NCBI RefSeq assembly: GCF_000942395.1
Contig: NZ_LN812102.1
Coordinates: 1,050,143-1,114,142 of the forward strand
Direction of reading: 5' to 3'
DNA: 64,000 nucleotides
Source: Risungbinella massiliensis
GTDB lineage: Bacteria > Bacillota > Bacilli > Thermoactinomycetales > Thermoactinomycetaceae
Both the position numbers and the translations under genes were made by a program. The notes beneath the pieces are model-generated. The model had not been told where the DNA came from. It saw only the letters and a program-made list of their open reading frames with translations, and searched no databases. Numbering within the stretch: position 1 is the stretch's first letter; every line of letters begins with the position of its first letter. Positions 36,068-45,065 of the stretch are shown piece after piece.

Positions 36068-37708
36068 TTAATTCATTTCAGGAGTAGCTTTTGGATGAAT
36101 TTCATCTATTTTCTGTTCCTGTTTCATATCTTTCTCAGACCGCAGTGGAATCTCCTTTAGGAATAATGCGATCAGAACCGCAATACCAGCCACGATCGCG
36201 CCTGCCAAGAAGGTGGAGGTAATGGCGTAGCTTAGTGCCTCACGAACCATGTCTAGCATCTTGGTAAACACTACTTGCGATTCTGGTGGCAAACTACTTA
36301 AGGCTGCCTCGATTTTGGGCTGATCCAACAGGTTCTGTGGATTGCTGAATATCTCCATTTTTTGAGCGATGGCAGGATCGGTTGGCATCGCATTCGGGTT
36401 TTGACTCATAGTGGAAGATAACTCTGTCATTTTCTTCGTAAGACCAGCACTCATCAAACTCCCCATAACAGAAATACCGATCGTTCCACCAAGGTTACGG
36501 AATAGCTGTGATGTTGCTGTCGCTACACCCAATTGCTGCGGAGAAACGGCGTTTTGTACGGTTAGGGAGAATACTGGCATGGCGATCCCAATTCCCAAGC
36601 CCAAAATAACCATATACAACATCAGTAGGTAAACAGAAGTAGCTGGATCCATAAAGTACATCAAGACCATGCCAAGGGTCATGATGAGGAGACCGCTAAT
36701 CGCCATCTTTTTATATTTCCCTGTTTTGGTCATAAATTGCCCAGCGATAGCCGCTGAGAGCAACAACGCAATGGACATTGGCATGGTGACATAACCTGAA
36801 ATGGTTGGAGAGATTCCTTTTACTCCCTGTACAAAGAATGGTACGTAGATGATCGCTCCCATCATCCCTGCATTCAAGAAGAAACCAACGAGATTGGAAA
36901 CAGTAAAGATACTATTTTTAAATAATCCCAGTGGTAGGATTGGGCTTTTTACTTTGGTTTCCACCCAGATCAGGATGACCAATGCCACAATGGTGAAGGC
37001 GAATAAGCTAATGATTTGCCATGACCCCCATGCATATTTGTCTGGACCACTGCCCGCCCATGAAAATGCCAGAAGCATCGGAACAATCGTTAAGGTCATC
37101 AAGATGGAACCCAGATAATCTACAGATTCTCCTGCCTGTTTTTCCACCTTGGGAAAGTTCATCCAGATTAAAGCAAAGGCAATAACACCAAGTGGGAGGA
37201 AAATCCAGAACACCCAGTGCCAATCAAAGTGATCGACGATATATCCACCTAATAGAGGACCAGCAACACTGGATATTCCAAAGACGGAACTCATGATTCC
37301 AGACCATTTGGCACGTTCACGAGGTTCGTACAAATCTCCCATCGCAGTAAAAGCGATGGACATGATGATCCCCGCACCTGCACCTTGTATTGCTCGATTG
37401 GAGATTAATTGTATAATGTCCGTTGAAAAGCCAGATAACAATGCACCTACCATAAATAGCCCAATTCCCAAGAGAAGAAATGGTTTTCTCCCATAGATAT
37501 CAGAGAGCTTTCCTACCAAAACCGAAGCGACGGTGGAAGTCAGGAGATAGATGGTAATCGCCCACGAGTAATATTCCATACCACCAAGTTGGGCGATAAT
37601 GCGTGGCATCGCAATTCCGATGATCGTCTGATTGATTGCAGCAAAAAACATCGACGTGATAATGCCGATCATAATCGTTATTTTTTGTTTTTCTGTTAAC
37701 TGTTTCAT
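36068..37708 (-). CDS. EmrB/QacA-type (DHA2) multidrug MFS transporter
   Basis: The 546-residue protein has about 14 membrane helices. DHA2 motifs are present: INQTIIGIAMPRIIAQLGG in helix 1, GKLSDIYGRKPFLLLGIG in the first loop, and the motif-C-like SSVAGPLLGGYIVDHFDWHWVFW. A large extracellular loop after helix 13 (MTELSSTMSQNPNAMPTDPA...) is typical. It exports lipophilic drugs by proton antiport. The start overlaps the MarR stop by four bases (ATGA), so the two form a classical repressor-pump operon. Confidence 0.92.
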   Translation of the reverse strand: MKQLTEKQKITIMIGIITSMFFAAINQTIIGIAMPRIIAQLGGMEYYSWAITIYLLTSTVASVLVGKLSDIYGRKPFLLLGIGLFMVGALLSGFSTDIIQLISNRAIQGAGAGIIMSIAFTAMGDLYEPRERAKWSGIMSSVFGISSVAGPLLGGYIVDHFDWHWVFWIFLPLGVIAFALIWMNFPKVEKQAGESVDYLGSILMTLTIVPMLLAFSWAGSGPDKYAWGSWQIISLFAFTIVALVILIWVETKVKSPILPLGLFKNSIFTVSNLVGFFLNAGMMGAIIYVPFFVQGVKGISPTISGYVTMPMSIALLLSAAIAGQFMTKTGKYKKMAISGLLIMTLGMVLMYFMDPATSVYLLMLYMVILGLGIGIAMPVFSLTVQNAVSPQQLGVATATSQLFRNLGGTIGISVMGSLMSAGLTKKMTELSSTMSQNPNAMPTDPAIAQKMEIFSNPQNLLDQPKIEAALSSLPPESQVVFTKMLDMVREALSYAITSTFLAGAIVAGIAVLIALFLKEIPLRSEKDMKQEQKIDEIHPKATPEMN

Positions 37709-38154
37709 TCGTTCGACTCTTCTTTCTGTTCCTCAATATTCTTTAAAACTTGCTGATAAATACGAATCAGATGATTAATATCTTCTTCAGGTAATCCCGC
37801 AAAAAAATACTTCACTGTACTCTTGATCTCTGCTCGATACTGCCGTAATACTTCTCTTCCCTCATCTGTAATCTCTAAATAAACTACTCTACGATCTTTT
37901 TCATCTCTCTTTCTTATTGCATATCCACTCGAAATCAATTTGTCCGAGAGGCTTGTAACTGCTCCAGGTGTGATTTGCATCCTCTCCGCTATTGCGCTTA
38001 CTTTTTGTGGTCCATTCTCTACTAACTTCCACAAGATCATCGCTTGTGAGCCAGAAATCAGCGGATCCAAACGCTTATGCCACTCAGCCGATACTTTTCT
38101 TTGAACCTCTAGATAAAGTTCTTCCAAATTCGTAAGCTTACTTTGATCACTCAT
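37705..38154 (-). CDS. MarR family regulator of the adjacent efflux pump
   Basis: The 149-residue winged-helix protein has SQAMILWKLVENGPQKVSAIAERMQITPGAVTSLSDKLISSGYAIRKRDEKDRRVVYLEITDEG. ATG 38154 follows AGGTG; the extra 19 codons to 38211 overlap the putative operator and lack a site. It is translationally coupled to the pump, so it is probably its ligand-released repressor. A nine-base inverted repeat sits 44 bases upstream. Confidence 0.9.
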   Translation of the reverse strand: MSDQSKLTNLEELYLEVQRKVSAEWHKRLDPLISGSQAMILWKLVENGPQKVSAIAERMQITPGAVTSLSDKLISSGYAIRKRDEKDRRVVYLEITDEGREVLRQYRAEIKSTVKYFFAGLPEEDINHLIRIYQQVLKNIEEQKEESNE

Positions 38155-38197
38155 TCTTTCACCTACTATTTCGGGTCCATAAATAATATACCAGATA

Positions 38198-38220
38198 AAT
38201 ATTTTACCCACTAAAATATT
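38198..38220. promoter_or_regulatory. Candidate MarR operator
   Basis: Perfect nine-base arms AATATTTTA and TAAAATATT flank CCCAC, 44-66 bases upstream of the MarR start codon. Size, symmetry and AT-richness fit MarR-family operators overlapping the promoter of a self-repressed efflux operon. Confidence 0.55.
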
Positions 38221-38298
38221 AGTTAATATATACCGAATTACTTCTTTATGTCAAATATATTCTGACCGCTTCGCTTGGTGAGGATATCATTTACTTAC

Positions 38299-38760
38299 TT
38301 AAATCACTTTCTCTCCCAAATAGGTAATCTTCGCCTTACAACAGACCGTCACATACTTTTTCTCCCGAAATTTTCTAGCCCGATAGAGCTCTTTTCCGCA
38401 TGAGTTACATTGATAGACATGAATTTTCCCTCTATGTCCGATACGTTTTGTCCGAGGAGCACCGTGCTTTACCAGTTCTTGTTCAAATAATTCCTCTCCA
38501 TCTAAGTGAGGCTTCCCTAGTTCAAAAAGGGCAAAGTGAATCAACTCATGTTTGAGAATTCCTAGGATCTCATCCTCATCGTAATATTGAAGTAATCTCT
38601 TGGATAATTCAATTTGAACGGATTTGGTAGGAGTACGCACAAAGCGCCCTAACGAAGTCGTCAGCCTACCATTTAGTTTTAAGGGAATATAGAAGTCCAC
38701 TCCATAGTGTGTTTGGGTAAAATCCTTTGCAAACTCCTTCAGTTTTTGTAAGTCCATCAT
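38299..38760 (-). CDS. SprT-like zinc metallopeptidase-fold protein
   Basis: The 153-residue protein has the zinc motif HELIH at residues 71-75, in LGILKHELIHFALFELGKPHLDGEEL, and a C-terminal zinc ribbon (C118, C121, C140, C141). It matches the bacterial SprT-like/YdcK family, related in fold to the eukaryotic DNA-protein crosslink protease Spartan; the bacterial role is undefined. The start ATG-ATG follows AGAGGA. A MITE-like repeat lies 17 bases upstream and may carry part of its promoter region. Confidence 0.88.
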   Translation of the reverse strand: MMDLQKLKEFAKDFTQTHYGVDFYIPLKLNGRLTTSLGRFVRTPTKSVQIELSKRLLQYYDEDEILGILKHELIHFALFELGKPHLDGEELFEQELVKHGAPRTKRIGHRGKIHVYQCNSCGKELYRARKFREKKYVTVCCKAKITYLGEKVI

Positions 38761-38776
38761 AATCCTCTTTCTACTC

Positions 38777-38938
38777 GAGCATGTTGCATAATGAATCCAA
38801 AGCCAGAGGTTTTCCCCTTTTGAGATGCGACTATGAGCGGTAGGGAGTCGGAGCAGATCCCTCAGGACAGGCAGGACAGGCGGAAGCGGGAAAACCGGCG
38901 GCGCGCCTACCCTTAACTTGGATTAATGCAACAAGCTA
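38777..38938 (+). repeat. MITE-like repeat, copy D (162 bp)
   Basis: Ends are GAGCATGTTGCATAATGA and TTAATGCAACAAGCTA, with an interior rich in short G/C inverted motifs. The flanks TACTC on both sides give a 5 bp duplication. It is one of the best-preserved copies and lies directly upstream of the SprT-like gene. Confidence 0.85.
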
Positions 38939-39147
38939 TACTCTATTAAAATTATGATTCATTTTCGTGAATTGCTCTCATGACGGTGAAATATAGTTAC
39001 TCAATCAGAAACTATTTTGTAATAGTATCATAGACGATTTTTTCAAATTTCGTTTGGTTGTTTAGCCAAAGTAATCTAGGAAGGAACCTTGTATACTATT
39101 TAGAGGGCAATGTTGTCCCTTGTTTCGGTAACAACTAGGAGGGAAGC

Positions 39148-39780
39148 ATGATGAAGCTTATTCATAAGATGCCACAAAGCGATGAGCAGAAGCATTTGGA
39201 GTTAATTGATCATGGATGGATTCTACTGAAAGAACCAAAAACATTTCTTCTTATAATTATCGTATCCATTCCACTGATGATCATCAATACGCTCATTTGC
39301 TTAGGAGCTATCCATATCTTCTCTGATATTACGTTTCAGGAATTTGGTATTGCATCCGTACCATTTACGATCACGATCGATTTAGGCGTTATTTTGGGCA
39401 TTTTCCTAATATTAGTAATTCATGAACTAATCCATTTGATGTTTGTTCCAAATTTCATCAAGTCTAGGCAGACATTCATAGGACTCACCATTTTTGGTGG
39501 ATTCGTTTATACAGAAGAAGAGATTTCAAAAACGAGATACATCATCATCACGATTGCTCCATTCATTATACTTTCGATTCTTTTACCAATCATACTAGGT
39601 CTATTCGGACTACTAACCACAACACTCAAATTTTTCATACTGCTAAATGCAGCATCATCTTCAGTAGATATGTTTATTTTATTTCTTTTATTATCACAGG
39701 TACCCAAAGATTCTATATTGAAAAGTAATGGAATGAAGACCTATTGGAAGTCTTCGCGAGCATCTGAAACAAATGCATAG
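39148..39780 (+). CDS. DUF3267 membrane metalloprotease-like protein
   Basis: The 210-residue protein has about four membrane segments and HELIH (92-96) inside a hydrophobic helix, with a later NAASSSVDMFILF motif, the layout of DUF3267 putative zincin membrane proteins. Function unknown, presumably intramembrane or membrane-bound proteolysis. The ATG follows TAGGAGGG. Monocistronic. Confidence 0.85.
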   Translation: MMKLIHKMPQSDEQKHLELIDHGWILLKEPKTFLLIIIVSIPLMIINTLICLGAIHIFSDITFQEFGIASVPFTITIDLGVILGIFLILVIHELIHLMFVPNFIKSRQTFIGLTIFGGFVYTEEEISKTRYIIITIAPFIILSILLPIILGLFGLLTTTLKFFILLNAASSSVDMFILFLLLSQVPKDSILKSNGMKTYWKSSRASETNA

Positions 39781-39849
39781 CATAAAAAAAGACCATATAG
39801 ACTAGCAAACGCTAACTCTTGGTCATAGATTATGATATCAAAATATTAC

Positions 39850-39880
39850 CCCCGCTCTTTTCACGTGGAAAAGAGCGGGG
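39850..39880. terminator. Terminator hairpin between convergent genes
   Basis: Perfect 13-base arms CCCCGCTCTTTTC and GAAAAGAGCGGGG enclose ACGTG. T-rich sequence inside the arm or after it (CTTTG) allows use from either side. Confidence 0.7.
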
Positions 39881-39886
39881 CTTTGA

Positions 39887-40564
39887 TTATGAGAGGTCAT
39901 GCTCCAGAATGGGGCGCATGAAGCTCCACTGAGGCTGACTGGTGAACGTGTCCTCGATCCCCTTGTGAGACTTAGGGACGAAGACCAGTTCAGTCATCTC
40001 GTCGTCTGTACGCTGCTCCCACATTTGCAAGCATTCTTCTCGTGAAGGAGTGTCGAACTTGACTATGAAGTTGACACACTTTGTGATACGCACGATGCCC
40101 ATGATTCGAGGATTGATAAACTCCAACCCCGACTCCTCGTGGACCTCTCTGGCCGCATGCTCCAGAAGATCCGGTACGTCGAGGATACCACCAAAGGGAC
40201 TAAGCCCTACAGTGTGATGACGACCGATTACCCAGAAGTCGCCACTGTCTCCGTAGCAGGTGTAGTTCACCTCTCGGAATGTCGAGACCTGAACCCCGCC
40301 ACGCTCGAGACCACGTGCTTGACGGTGGGCGTAATCGGTTTCCCACAGCTTGACCTGACTGCCATCTGCACTTACCTCGGATGCATAGACAGTGCCGTTC
40401 GTGTCACTAGTGTGTGCGTACTTCTGTACCCAGTTCTCTTCGACCAGGACCCTTTCCTCTGGTGAAACAGGGAGCGTGCCCATGTGAATCACCTGAGGGA
40501 AAGGGAGACCCGGAACCCAAGTAAGCACATTATCTCCAGTTGACTCAGTGGGATCATCCCACAA
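39887..40564 (-). CDS. Nudix-like hydrolase, GC-rich, probably acquired
   Basis: The 225-residue frame is visibly richer in G+C than the neighbours and uses codons such as CTC, GTC and GAC heavily. It has a partial Nudix box: GGILDVPDLLEHAAREVHEESGL keeps REVHEESGL but lacks the Glu expected seven residues before it. So fold yes, activity uncertain. The start is doubtful: the only in-frame option is TTG 40564, without an SD, shortly after an upstream stop. N-terminal truncation is possible. Composition and isolation point to horizontal transfer from a higher-GC donor. Confidence 0.7.
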   Translation of the reverse strand: MWDDPTESTGDNVLTWVPGLPFPQVIHMGTLPVSPEERVLVEENWVQKYAHTSDTNGTVYASEVSADGSQVKLWETDYAHRQARGLERGGVQVSTFREVNYTCYGDSGDFWVIGRHHTVGLSPFGGILDVPDLLEHAAREVHEESGLEFINPRIMGIVRITKCVNFIVKFDTPSREECLQMWEQRTDDEMTELVFVPKSHKGIEDTFTSQPQWSFMRPILEHDLS

Positions 40565-40967
40565 CCAACACTTACTTTTTTTAGGATAGCATTATGCAAT
40601 CTGAATCTTCTAGTTATTTATTAAATTGTTGTGTCTTTTTATCAGTCGCTTATGCTAGCAAAAAAATAGAAAATGATAAAATGATACTATCGACACCATA
40701 TACTGAACCAGTTTTGGCTATTACTAGACTAAATGGAGGAATATCATCTCGGTTCCGAAATGCCCAAAAAACAAAGCACCGGACTTGCATATATTTTAGA
40801 AAAATCCAGTTTGGTTCTTATTATCATTACATCGTGGTGTTTGGTGATAATGATATAGTCCCAGCTCTTCATAATGAAGAAAAATAATCTTTCTTTTCTA
40901 CGCTTTTTCTCAGAAAAAATGATATGATAACTCGAGATATTTGCTTTAACAAGAAAGGATGTAATAC
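40565..40967. other. Intergenic region upstream of fabV
   Basis: An open frame at 40594-40887 (plus) has only a poor AGGA site, no recognisable domain and a composition typical of intergenic DNA, so I do not call it. The region should contain the fabV promoter. Confidence 0.45.
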
Positions 40968-42113
40968 ATGGAAATTAAACCAAGATTTCGCGGTTTTATC
41001 TGTACCAACGCTCATCCTGATGGGTGTCGTGAACAAGTAAGAAAACAAATCGAATACATAAAAGAACAACCAAAGATCACTGGTCCAAAAAATGTCCTAG
41101 TCATCGGGGCTTCCAAAGGATTTGGACTAGCTGCACGAATCGTCTCTGCTTTCGGTGCTGGTGCGAACACGATCGGGATTTTCTCAGGAAAACCAGGAAC
41201 AGCACGTCGTACCGCTTCCCCTGGCTGGTACAATACAACAGCATTAGAAGAGATGGCAAATGCAGAAGGAATTTATGCGAAGAATGTAAACGGAGATGCT
41301 TTTTCTCATGAGATCAAGCAAGAGACAATCGATCTCATTCGTCAAGACCTTGGAAAAGTAGATCTCGTTGTCTATAGCTTAGCAGCAGGAAAAAGAGTAG
41401 ATCCAAGTACAGGCGAATCCCACTACTCCGTATTAAAACCAATTGGGACTACTTACACCAACAAAACAGTGGACTTCCATACTGGCGAAGTAACGCAAGC
41501 TGAGCTAACTCCTGCGACAGAACAAGAGATAGCAGATACAGTGAAAGTAATGGGTGGCGAAGATTGGAAAGAATGGATTTATGCGTTAAAAGAGGCAGAT
41601 GTATTGAGTGAAGGTGCAAAAACAATTGCCTTCTCCTACATTGGACCTGAAATGACTTTCCCTATCTATCGGAATGGTACCATCGGGCAAGCAAAAGATC
41701 ATTTGGAAGCGACGGCTCACGAGCTTACCAAAGATCTAGAAGCAATCAACGGACAAGCCATCGTAACGGTATGTAAAGGCTTAGTAACCCAGTCTAGCAC
41801 TGCGATCCCAGTCGTTCCTCTCTATATTTCTGCACTCTATAAAGTAATGAAAGAAAAAGGCATCCACGAAGGTACGATTGAACAAATGCATCGCCTATAT
41901 CGTGATTTTCTCTACACCGATGGAACGATGTTGACAGATGATCAAGATCGCATTCGCATTGATGATTGGGAAATGCGAGACGATGTACAACAGGAAGTTG
42001 CGGATATCTGGGAGAAAGTAAACTCCGATAACATCTATGAACTAACAGACCTGCGTGGTTTCCGGGAAGAGTTCTTCCATCTGTTTGGATTTGAATTAGA
42101 TTCAGTAGAGTAA
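40968..42113 (+). CDS. fabV: Trans-2-enoyl-ACP/CoA reductase FabV
   Basis: Performs the last, NADH-dependent reduction in fatty-acid elongation. It has the FabV N-terminus IKPRFRGFICTNAHPDGC, the cofactor-binding VLVIGASKGFGLAARI, and the catalytic pair Y234 and K243 in YRNGTIGQAK (Y-x8-K), as in characterised FabV. It is 381 residues. The ATG lies behind AAGGATG-type SD. FabV is not the enoyl reductase of B. subtilis (FabI/FabL), and it tolerates triclosan, so its presence here is notable. Monocistronic with terminator. Confidence 0.95.
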   Translation: MEIKPRFRGFICTNAHPDGCREQVRKQIEYIKEQPKITGPKNVLVIGASKGFGLAARIVSAFGAGANTIGIFSGKPGTARRTASPGWYNTTALEEMANAEGIYAKNVNGDAFSHEIKQETIDLIRQDLGKVDLVVYSLAAGKRVDPSTGESHYSVLKPIGTTYTNKTVDFHTGEVTQAELTPATEQEIADTVKVMGGEDWKEWIYALKEADVLSEGAKTIAFSYIGPEMTFPIYRNGTIGQAKDHLEATAHELTKDLEAINGQAIVTVCKGLVTQSSTAIPVVPLYISALYKVMKEKGIHEGTIEQMHRLYRDFLYTDGTMLTDDQDRIRIDDWEMRDDVQQEVADIWEKVNSDNIYELTDLRGFREEFFHLFGFELDSVE

Positions 42114-42130
42114 TATAAAAACGCGATAGT

Positions 42131-42175
42131 AAGCGAGTATCCAACAACACCTAGTGCATAAGGATGCTCGCTTTT
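42131..42175 (+). terminator. Terminator of fabV
   Basis: Arms AAGCGAGTATCC and GGATGCTCGCTT pair with one G-T wobble around a 19-base loop, followed by TTCTTTTT. Confidence 0.8.
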
Positions 42176-42223
42176 CTTTTTCTGATCTTCTTCCATCTAA
42201 TCTTTTTTATTGGAGGTACCTAG

Positions 42224-42826
42224 TTGGCTTCAAATAATCCAATCTATCAAGATCACATCTTTTCTGCTGGAGAACTACCAACTACTATTGAAAATACTAC
42301 TTTTATCCACTGTGAATTTTGCTCTCTCGATCTATCCGAGATTCAAACTATTCGATGTCACTTTGAGCAATGTAATTTTCGGGGTGCTGGTCTGGGCAGT
42401 TCTGTACACAAGTACTCTTCTTTTCTAAATTGTGATTTTGACGAGAGCAACCTTTTTCTAGCTCAATTCCAAGAGACCAAAATGACTGGTTCCAGCTTCC
42501 TCGGAGCTAACTTGGCAGGGATGACTATAAAAGGAGGAGATTGGTCCTATACCAACTTTCGCAATCAGAAGTTATCCAAGATGGATCTACGTGGATCGAT
42601 CTGGCGAGAAGCCGACCTATATAGTGTAGATCTATCTGGTTCCAAGCTTCAAAAAGCCGATTTGCGGCGAGCCATTCTCCAACATGCCTCTTTGGAGAAA
42701 TCAAATATCCTAGGAGCCCTGACAGAAGGCTGGGACTGGAGTTCCATCAAACTAAAAGAAACCAAGATGGATCTAAATCAAGCAATACAGTTTGCTGAAG
42801 CTTTTGGAGCGAAGGTAGAGGTATAG
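42224..42826 (+). CDS. Pentapeptide repeat protein
   Basis: The 200-residue protein contains tandem A(D/N)LxX-type pentapeptides, especially residues 35-55 and 75-165 (CEFCSLDLSE, SSFLGANLAG, TNFRNQKLSK, ADLYSVDLSG, ADLRRAILQH, ASLEKSNILG), which fold as a right-handed beta-helix. Qnr/McbG-type relatives protect DNA gyrase by DNA mimicry; whether this one does is unknown. Start TTG 42224 follows GGAGG with seven bases of spacing. Confidence 0.88.
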   Translation: MASNNPIYQDHIFSAGELPTTIENTTFIHCEFCSLDLSEIQTIRCHFEQCNFRGAGLGSSVHKYSSFLNCDFDESNLFLAQFQETKMTGSSFLGANLAGMTIKGGDWSYTNFRNQKLSKMDLRGSIWREADLYSVDLSGSKLQKADLRRAILQHASLEKSNILGALTEGWDWSSIKLKETKMDLNQAIQFAEAFGAKVEV

Positions 42827-42881
42827 GAATGGATAAGTAAACAAAAAAACCCACCAAAAATTTCGGCAGGTTTATAAATGA

Positions 42882-43472
42882 TTATCTCCTTCTATACCAA
42901 TCCAGAATGGAAGGTAGGTTTGGTAGTCTCAATAAACTTTTCGCAAATTGATTGGCAGCAATTACTCGAACCTGTTGGACACGATGTTTTTTGGAAAAGA
43001 AGTAGAGTACAGATTTCTCCATACTGGGGAAATGTTCCTCTACATTTCCCACTACCACCGCCTCCAAATGATGAAAAAATTCTCGGGCAATAAGCACATC
43101 TGGAATGGCAACAAAACGCCACAAATCTAAGCGAGAATCCATACGTACTAAATATTCTATTTCCTCGATCGCTTCTTGATAGACTCGAATGAGATTCTTC
43201 TCTGGAAAGTAATCTGAATTACGAAGAATTCCATCTTGAACATTTGGATGACGAGCAATCTCCACGTGACATTCCCATTTGTCTAACAACTGATCAATCG
43301 GTTCGTAAGGTCCCACATATTGATTATAAATTTGATCTCCTAGAAGACACGCTTCTGTAGTATAAAACTCTTTCTGTTCATCACTAAGTTCAGGGAAAAG
43401 AGGGTCTTTACTCAGTTCAAAAAGTGCTAATTCCAGATCAGTTGGCAGACCTTCTACTAGGCCATGCATCAT
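42882..43472 (-). CDS. Uncharacterised 196-residue protein
   Basis: Not recognised. It is a soluble, acidic, mostly helical protein with no signal peptide, carrying EAIEEIEYLVRMDSRLDLWRFVAIPDVLIAREFFHHLEAVVVGNV in the middle and a basic C-terminus (SILDWYRRR). Its start (ATGATG) overlaps the upstream gene's stop by four bases, so the pair is one operon. Confidence 0.6.
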   Translation of the reverse strand: MMHGLVEGLPTDLELALFELSKDPLFPELSDEQKEFYTTEACLLGDQIYNQYVGPYEPIDQLLDKWECHVEIARHPNVQDGILRNSDYFPEKNLIRVYQEAIEEIEYLVRMDSRLDLWRFVAIPDVLIAREFFHHLEAVVVGNVEEHFPSMEKSVLYFFSKKHRVQQVRVIAANQFAKSLLRLPNLPSILDWYRRR

Positions 43473-43843
43473 ACTGCTTTATTCCCTACGATAGGATAAG
43501 TATTTTTAGAGGTATCATATCCCTTTGATTCTTTCATCAGGATAGATTCCCTCTCTTCTTCTATATGTATATGGTTCAACTTGACCCGCTTTTCCCCTAT
43601 AACAGCAACACCATATGAACTACTCGTATCCATTGGCCTTACACCACTGAGAGAACTAAAGTTTCCTCTCATCCAGAAAGGAGCTCCGAAAGAATGAAGA
43701 TAACTTTGACTTCCATCCTGTCCTTTACCTTGATGACGGTTAATAGATTCCTTATGAGGTAGGAGATCTATCCCTTTTAATTGATTTGAATCTAACTTCG
43801 GCACTGTTAGATATGAAACAGAACCACTTTCAAGAAAAGACAT
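43469..43843 (-). CDS. Uncharacterised 124-residue protein, operon partner
   Basis: Not recognised. Composition is polar, with Ser/Gly-rich SYLHSFGAPFWMRGNFSSLSGVRPMDTSSSYGVAVIG and a strand-like VKLNHIHIEEE. In size and texture it recalls GerP-type spore germination proteins, but no motif settles it. The ATG follows AGGAGGG with a suitable gap. It is coupled to the 196-residue gene by a 4 bp overlap. Confidence 0.55.
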   Translation of the reverse strand: MSFLESGSVSYLTVPKLDSNQLKGIDLLPHKESINRHQGKGQDGSQSYLHSFGAPFWMRGNFSSLSGVRPMDTSSSYGVAVIGEKRVKLNHIHIEEERESILMKESKGYDTSKNTYPIVGNKAV

Positions 43844-44232
43844 TATCGGAATCCCTCCTTAGTAAGCATAATGTTGAAAGAGATATGGCTCCCTAGCGGG
43901 AGAAAGATCAAATCATTATAACCACCATACTGGGAAACGAACCCTATTTTAGGTTATTAAATTTAAATCTTATCCCCTAAAATAGAATCACATACTTCTA
44001 AAGAAACTCAACCCCTAAACAATTAAACAAACTACTCCTTTCAATAGACTGAAGCCCTAAATATCGATTCATCAACCTTCTCTAGTTACTAATATTTTAA
44101 TAAATCGTTCTTTTCCCCGCAATATTATTATCTTAAACGAAAAATACCTCGTCTGCTTTTATAAAAAAGCGGAAAATATTAGAAGTATATTCCATTCTAT
44201 AAGTCATAATCTATAAATCAATCTACTTTTTA
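43844..44232. other. AT-rich intergenic region
   Basis: No open frame with a ribosome site is present. The first 60 bases hold the leader of the 124-residue gene. The rest is low-complexity AT sequence up to repeat copy E. Confidence 0.5.
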
Positions 44233-44393
44233 TAGCTTGTTGCATAAATCAAAGTTAGACATAGGCGAGCCGCCGATTTTCTCGCTTCTGCTTGTCCTGC
44301 CTGTCCTGAGGGATCTCTCCGGCTCCCTATCGCTCATAGTCGCATCTCCAAAGGGTAAAACCTCTGGCTTTAGGCTAATTATGCAACGTGCTC
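44233..44393 (-). repeat. MITE-like repeat, copy E (161 bp)
   Basis: Ends TAGCTTGTTGCATAAATC and ATTATGCAACGTGCTC match the family. The interior CTGCTTGTCCTGCCTGTCC and CTCCGGCTCCCTATCGCTCA is shared with copies A, D and F. Flanks agree only at 4 of 5 positions (TTTTA/TATTA). Confidence 0.85.
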
Positions 44394-44460
44394 TATTATT
44401 TTGGTTGGTGGTGCAAATTAACTTGTTCATAGTACTTCTTTTCCCCAATTTTATATTATA

Positions 44461-44518
44461 AAGCACAAAAAGACATGCTCTTCCTTCTACAAGGTTAGTA
44501 GCATGTCTTTTTGTGCTT
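44461..44518. terminator. Terminator of the first secreted-protein gene
   Basis: A 19-base perfect stem starts AAGCACAAAAAGACATGCT and loops over 20 bases, with internal A/T runs usable on both strands. Confidence 0.85.
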
Positions 44519-44524
44519 AGTAGT

Positions 44525-44992
44525 CTATTCTATAAAGTACATTTTGCCGTTTACTTCTAGCGATACAGAAGACTGGGTCATCTCTGTTTTCAAACTCTTA
44601 GTGTAATTTACTACCTTTTCAATTGCAGCTTTATCTAGCTTATCAGTAAACGCATATACAATGGTTACTTTCTCTTTTACTAATTGATTTGTATCGGATA
44701 CCCAAGCACCTTGTCCATCAACTGCGGTAGCTCCACCAAACATATTAGAAAGTTCGGTTAACGTTTTGTCTACATAAGGTGTATTATCAATTGGTTGACT
44801 CACATTTATGGTAGAAGGAACATAAATTTTCACGACATTTCCAAGATGGGACATTTTTGTTAAAGCAGTTTGTTCCACTGGTTTTTTCGCTGTAACGGTT
44901 GTTTCTGGACCGCTTGTTGCGTATACAGCACCACCGATACCCACAATCAGAAGTACTGCAACCAGCCAATAATATAGTGATTTCTTTTTCAT
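44525..44992 (-). CDS. Secreted DUF3574-like protein, paralogue 1
   Basis: An N-terminal signal/anchor (KKKSLYYWLVAVLLIVGIGGAVYA) is followed by a short linker and a compact domain: VKIYVPSTINVSQPIDNTPY, LTELSNMFGGATAVDGQGAWVSD and EKVTIVYAF, which resembles DUF3574 proteins of unknown function. The mature part is nearly identical in pattern to the neighbour at 45196-45654. ATG 44992 follows AAAGGAG. Tandem duplication including upstream DNA is evident. Confidence 0.75.
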   Translation of the reverse strand: MKKKSLYYWLVAVLLIVGIGGAVYATSGPETTVTAKKPVEQTALTKMSHLGNVVKIYVPSTINVSQPIDNTPYVDKTLTELSNMFGGATAVDGQGAWVSDTNQLVKEKVTIVYAFTDKLDKAAIEKVVNYTKSLKTEMTQSSVSLEVNGKMYFIE

Positions 44993-45065
44993 GATATAGC
45001 TCCTTTTAGGATATTGATATAACAACAATTCAAATTATATATTTCGATATGTAAAGTGATCAATA

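Noticed and set aside
40594..40887. 97-codon open frame upstream of fabV
   Set aside because: Only a poor AGGA before the ATG, no domain, composition like intergenic DNA. Expression data could reopen this.
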